From the NCBI GenBank assembly GCA_914767715.1, contig OU612066.1, positions 10,981,001-11,045,000 on the forward strand: a DNA stretch of 64,000 nucleotides, written 5' to 3'. The stretch comes from Membranipora membranacea. Its lineage: Eukaryota > Bryozoa > Gymnolaemata > Cheilostomatida > Membraniporidae. The notes under the pieces were generated by a model. The model had not been told where the DNA came from and did no database searches. It saw only the letters and a list, made by a program, of their open reading frames with translations. A program made the position numbers and the translations under genes. Positions 60,401 through 64,000 of the stretch are shown piece after piece. How positions within the stretch are numbered: the stretch's first letter is position 1; every line of letters starts with the position of its first letter.

Positions 60401-63400
60401 GTGTATAACATTTTCTCAGATTATAGCCCGATACGGTGGTTCCAAATTCATTCTGAGGCTCTAACTAAGTTGTGAGTATACAGTCAATGAAAATATATTT
60501 TGTTTGCTTGCAAAAAGCCCTTCTGTGAAAATATTAGAGTACACCTTCTCATTATGCCATCAGACCTCGCATTGAAAAGTTATCCTCACTTGACACGTAT
60601 CTCTCTTTATGTTGATTGAAAAAATATCAATTTGCCAGATCACACCCTACATCCCGGAGCATGGATGCAAACATTGGTCCCAGCGCCGCAATATCTGTGC
60701 CAGTCGGAGCACTCTTGGGGGGCAACCAAACCCCATTTGATTGACTGCAGTGGGATTCGAACCAACGACATTCAACATTTGCATGCTAAATAAGGGAAGG
60801 GCACTCTAACCAACTGAGCTACTTCTTCCTCTTTTTATGAGTGACTTCTTCCTCAGTCCTTAACTTTCATGCTTGACTGCAAATATACCTAATATTATTA
60901 TCATTGCTATCATTATTATTATAATTTAATTATCATCAACTCATCTGCTTGCTGACGGATGTAATGACATATTGCGGCTTCCTGCACACAATGCTGTCTT
61001 CCATTTCCTCGGAGAAAAATAGAGCATTTTTCAATTTTAAAACTGCCATTTTCAAACTAATTTTTCAAACCAACTGATTGACTGGCCATAAGACTGAACC
61101 TATAGAAAATCTGAAGAACTGAGGCAGCATTGGGCAACAGTAGGCATATTATGGTAAATGAAAATTATCTTCTCTTTAATTTGCCTCAAAATCTCTTCAG
61201 GTTTTATTTTAGAGTGATAATCGCAACTTCATTGATTTGATTGCAATGTGGCTTGCATAGTAGGTTTTTACTTTCCTGGTCAGCTAGGGTGAGTGGCCCA
61301 CAACAGCCAAATCAGCCAAACTGTGCACGTGGTGGGGCTTGAACTCAGGACCTTGTGATCCCAAGTTCCTCTAACACTGAGCTATCCCTAATACAAATAA
61401 GCTAACTTATTTTCAACTTTGTACAGTCAATCTTCAATTGTCGGTAAAAGACTCAGAGAGCCCTAATATTACTCCCTACGATATGTTAGGGAGATTGATC
61501 ATTTCTATTATATAAAGCCGTGAAAGAGACCGTGTTTGTTACAATTTTCATCTTTGTTTTATCAGCAGCTGCTTCCTTGATGCCGACCACTAGTCCGACA
61601 GCAGGGACCACTGGCAGTACAACTGCTCAAACCACAACGACGAGTCCATGGTGGACAGCCAGTACTGCTGGGGACGACCAAACTGATGCAGGATGGTCAA
61701 AAGTCACCACATGCACCACAACATATTCTCGTAAGAAAACAGAATTTGAAAAACCGATCATCCTCACTGTGTTTTGTTCATGATTCAAACCATAGAGTTG
61801 ATAATAAACCTGAACTGGACATCAAATGTACAACATAAGTCAGCCACTTAATTGTGGATGATATAACACCATTTCATTACCATTGGTGTTACCATTGATT
61901 TTGCAGTGCACAATCCTGGTTATTTGTTGATGATTTAGCACAGTCAGTTTGAAAATTTTTGAGATCAGCAACTCATCATGATCAAATTGATCATGTTTTT
62001 ATTATTAATCAAAGTATAATCAATATCGGATTGATCACGACAAGCTGTTAAATCCTTATCCATATCCATGTTTTAGTGGCTATTTAGTAGTCAGGATTGA
62101 TCTGAAGGTAAAGGGAACTGATTTGTGATCTGTATTATCTGAGTTCGATTCCTGGCGCCACCAGTTATTCTTGATTAGTTCTAGCGGGTCATTCACACTA
62201 GCTAGGACCTTATGGAACGGACAACTGTGTGTCTTGCCATTCCCACATGCAGTAAAATACCCCCCTCATTCAAAGCTTGAAAGCATTCAAAACACAGCTG
62301 ATAGTTTCGACCTTTATTCCATGTATGATCCAAGGTGTTCTTCATAAAACATTATTGTATTTATCACAGAGGGTCAATGTAACAGTGACGACTTTGAAGG
62401 AATTAGTGGCTGGTTCACTTCTCCAAATTACCCTTGTTCTGACTATGACAACAGTCAGTCTTGTGAATACAGCATCAAGGTGTCGCCAGGAAAATATGTG
62501 AAGCTAACTTTTGTTGATCTTAGCATAGTAGAAGGCTATGATTACTTATTTGTAAGTATTAAGTTTCATTGTAAGTTTTTCCTTTGATTCCTCTCATTTA
62601 ATGTTTTGTATTGTGTCAGAAAGTTGATTCAACTTACGTAATTGAATTACCATTACATTACCATTACATAACCATTACATAACCATTACATTACCATTAC
62701 ATTACCATTACATTACCATTACATTACCATTACATTACCATTACATTACCATGACATTACCATTATATTATCATTACATTACCATTACCATACCATTACA
62801 TTACCATTACATAACCATTACATTACCATCACATTACCATTAAATTACCATTACATTACCATTACATTACCATTACATGTACTCTCAATTTTACAATAGC
62901 ATAGCACTTGAACACACCTTGGTAGTCAGATTTAAAATGTTTCTGTTTTCATAGGTGTACGATACTTCATCCGGTGCTTTACTGAGAACAATGACCGGAT
63001 ATGAAGCAAACACAATAGTAATTGGTCTTTCGAATGAGATGCGTCTGCTCTTTTATTCTAATTCGATCATACATACTTGGAGTGGCTGGAATGTAACCTG
63101 GACAGAGTGTAAGCTTTTATGCAATCATGGCGTATTCGACTTATACTGTTTGGTTAAAATTGCAATTTCTGTCTCTGTCCGAAGACTGAGAAACAAAAGT
63201 CACTTGAAGGCGTCGCCGCCATATTTTCTCTCAGTTTTCAGGCAGGTGGGAACACACCTGGGGCGTCAAGACAGTTGACACTTGCGCGTCACAGGGCAGG
63301 CGCTCTAACCAACTACCACCCAAGCTACTACCTACTTCTTATCCTTCTGAGGCACTTGGCTAATTACACATCCTCTAAAACATGCTAACATTGTATTAGC

Positions 63401-63596
63401 AACAAGATTGTTTATGAGATTATGGTCATCATATAAGAGAGTTTAATTTACATTTTGGCATCAGTTCGAAATCAATAGAAGAATAGATGAATAATTCTGC
63501 TTTGAATGAATAACTGCTGTTTTGTTTGCCAATTTAAAGCCGATGAACCTGGGCATCTGCCGACAACAACACCATGTCCTACTAGCCCTGAACCAG
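54476..63596 (+). CDS. Mucin-like, CUB-domain secreted protein (runs past the right edge)
   Basis: Exons 54476-54878, 59700-59846, 61566-61730, 62370-62551, 62955-63108 and 63540-63596 join in frame; a further exon must lie beyond 64000. All junctions are phase 1 except the phase-0 intron inside the CUB domain. ATG 54476 or, better, ATG 54503 begins a signal peptide (MEFFWIHLLLSLCIF). Exon 1 then has a Ser/Thr/Pro stretch with 14-residue repeats (QQWTTTSTATPSTA). Exons 2 and 3 add more Thr-rich sequence with single cysteines (FTTCISS, TTCTTTYS). Exons 4-5 are a CUB domain (CNSDDFEGISGWFTSPNYPC, SCEYSIKV, GYDYLFVYDTSSG, then LLFYSNS and WSGWNVTW). Exon 6 starts another Thr/Pro linker (PTTTPCPTSPEP). 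The protein is probably heavily O-glycosylated and extracellular; further domains are unknown. Its upstream flank is array unit 4. Confidence 0.82.
54707..54866 (+). repeat. 42-bp coding minisatellite
   Basis: Three to four 42-bp copies (AATGGACAACTACCAG at 54741, 54783 and 54825, with a more diverged copy before). They encode the 14-residue QQWTTTSTATPSTA mucin repeat in frame. Confidence 0.88.
55007..55102 (+). repeat. Dispersed ~100-bp repeat, copy 2
   Basis: Inverted relative of 24886-24990 (CCTCAATTGGGAAATC, ATTTGGAAATTTCTTGGGCC, TGGAACACTGGTTTTGG). It lies in intron 1 of the mucin-CUB gene, next to the LINE 3' end. Confidence 0.65.
55340..58330 (-). mobile_element. Nearly full-length LINE, antisense in intron 1 of the mucin-CUB gene
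   Basis: An endonuclease plus reverse transcriptase reading frame spans 58302-55540 on the minus strand with only a few lesions. The left edge (3' end) is near 55340 and the right edge (5' end) near 58330; neither is sharp, and no target duplication was found. The order of domains fits a Jockey/CR1-type LINE. Confidence 0.8.
55540..58302 (-). pseudogene. LINE endonuclease-reverse transcriptase, lightly damaged
   Basis: From 58302: an N-terminal segment (YSREELLQLQPHGND), a frameshift near 58110, then the endonuclease (NCRAITLDKLDELK, TESWL, GRGVAMFI, IIGGDFNHL, DSDHDIV with the catalytic SDH) to a TAA at 57120. The frame continues through PMKYKM to a frameshift near 57060, then through KAKKRWVAEKLG, WRTIKSL and NKYFTSISGTP to a TAG near 56706. 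From there the reverse transcriptase runs open to 55540: YFRPISLLWNLGEVLE, FLDMSKAFDRMD, GTPQGTLLGP, IKYADDITL (catalytic YADD), TKFLGVIIDEHLTF. Four point lesions in about 2.8 kb show that it died recently compared with the other LINE pieces in the window. Confidence 0.85.
58331..59699. other. Rest of intron 1, no gene seen
   Basis: AT-rich. A tRNA B-box-like GGGTTCAAACCCGG (minus strand) near 59275-59290 suggests a decayed SINE, but the A box is not clear. Confidence 0.4.
60640..60840 (-). mobile_element. tRNA-derived SINE, family 2
   Basis: Related to 25555-25762. On the minus strand it has GTAGCTCAGTTGGTTAGAG (A box), GGTTCGAATCCC (B box), and shared body sequence including ATATTGCGGC. 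It lies in intron 2 of the mucin-CUB gene. Confidence 0.72.
61285..61392 (-). mobile_element. tRNA-like SINE head, family 3
   Basis: The minus strand reads GGGATAGCTCAGTGTTAGAG then CCTGAGTTCAAGCCCCACC, giving both internal promoter boxes of a tRNA in correct order and spacing. The sequence beyond differs from family 2. It could be a tRNA pseudogene rather than a SINE. Confidence 0.55.
62105..62165 (+). mobile_element. Possible tRNA-like SINE fragment
   Basis: CTGAGTTCGATTCCTGGCGC followed by CACCA resembles the T arm, acceptor stem and CCA of a tRNA. The A-box part is poor. It lies in intron 3 of the mucin-CUB gene. Confidence 0.35.
62641..62880 (+). repeat. Minisatellite of ATTACCATTAC (11 bp)
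   Basis: About twenty copies of TTACCATTACA with scattered changes (ATAACC, ATGACA, ACCATACC). It lies inside the phase-0 intron that splits the CUB domain. Confidence 0.95.
63235..63325 (-). mobile_element. Fragment of SINE family 2
   Basis: CAGGCAGGTGGGAACACACCTGGGGCG matches, with changes, CAGGCAGGTTGGAGCACACC in the copy at 25555-25762. GCGCTCTAACCAACTACC matches the A-box end. The middle is replaced or deleted. Confidence 0.55.
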
Positions 63597-64000
63597 GTAA
63601 CTATTGGTGAAACATGTCTGCCGATCTGATTTACGACAGTCTAGATGTAGGGCTAACTTGATTACTTGGGATTTGTGAAGATTCATGTTCTTATGTTCTT
63701 TATAAAAAAACAGATTTAGAAAAACATATTGTTTGGATACATATTTCACAGGAGACATGACTCTTATGCAACATTACCCCTGTTGTATGCCCAATTGAGG
63801 CAGTGCATGTGTAGCCCTGTTAAGTTCATGGTCAATTGCTTCTATATCAATTTGTAATCATAACTCATGACAGTACACATTTGCTTGCCTGGACTCTCTA
63901 TAGTTAAAAAGTTTAAAAATTGGCACCAAATCATGACATTTATATAGTATTACAATAAATACATGTATATTTTTCGCTTACCTCACATTCTTACCATGAA
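63597..64000. other. Start of the intron after exon 6
   Basis: Begins with the donor GTAACT. I see no coding exon before the window ends. Confidence 0.5.

Noticed and set aside
62105-62165. A functional tRNA gene
   Set aside because: Only the T-arm side is convincing; the D-arm/A-box half is not tRNA-like, so a SINE fragment is the safer reading.
62641-62880. CRISPR-like or telomere-like array
   Set aside because: No spacers and no telomeric motif; a plain 11-bp minisatellite in an intron.

Overview
The window reads as nuclear DNA of an aquatic invertebrate animal. Genes are split by short introns (roughly 200-1,200 bp, with GT-AG and one GC-AG boundary). Several exons carry extracellular animal domains (PAN/apple, F-type lectin-like, CUB, Ser/Thr-rich mucin). 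Intergenic DNA is AT-rich and full of animal-type transposons (PIF/Harbinger, hAT, LINE reverse transcriptases, tRNA-derived SINEs). An early-branching metazoan such as a sponge or cnidarian would fit, but I cannot fix the species or phylum from sequence alone. No bacterial operons, CRISPR arrays or rRNA genes are present.

Layout. 0.1-4.0 kb: a diverged array of about 175-bp repeats, split by a 1.9-kb insertion that carries a broken tyrosine recombinase. 4.0 kb: a lone exon related to the cysteine-rich genes further right. 5.3-7.4 kb (+): a secreted-type protein with a PAN-like module, an unrecognised module and an F-type lectin-like domain. 8-9.7 kb: an internally deleted hAT element with 8-bp target duplication and a two-headed tRNA-derived SINE. 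10.3-19.1 kb (-): a 12-exon gene of an uncharacterised W-H-D-H-motif family, fully phase-consistent but with three frame breaks. 21.7-23.7 kb and 31.4-34.3 kb (-): two paralogous six-exon genes for secreted cysteine-rich proteins I do not recognise. 23.9-28 kb: decayed LINE pieces and a SINE. 34.86-39.94 kb: a PIF/Harbinger transposon with TTA target duplication, itself broken by a perfect-TIR MITE, a 122-bp internal duplication and a LINE. 38.77-54.48 kb: four head-to-tail copies of a 3.1-4.6 kb unit that contains the right end of the Harbinger element, AT-rich DNA, the two-headed SINE and, in three of four copies, an 855-bp hAT element. 54.5 kb to beyond the right edge (+): a mucin-like CUB-domain secreted protein gene, with an almost intact antisense LINE in its first intron.

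The recurring theme is secreted, cysteine- or Ser/Thr-rich proteins built from exons with mostly phase-1 boundaries, embedded in DNA reshaped by transposons and tandem duplication. The large array ends exactly at the first exon of the mucin-CUB gene, so the upstream flank of that gene has been copied four times. Gene models below were made by hand from splice sites and reading phase; none is backed by transcripts.
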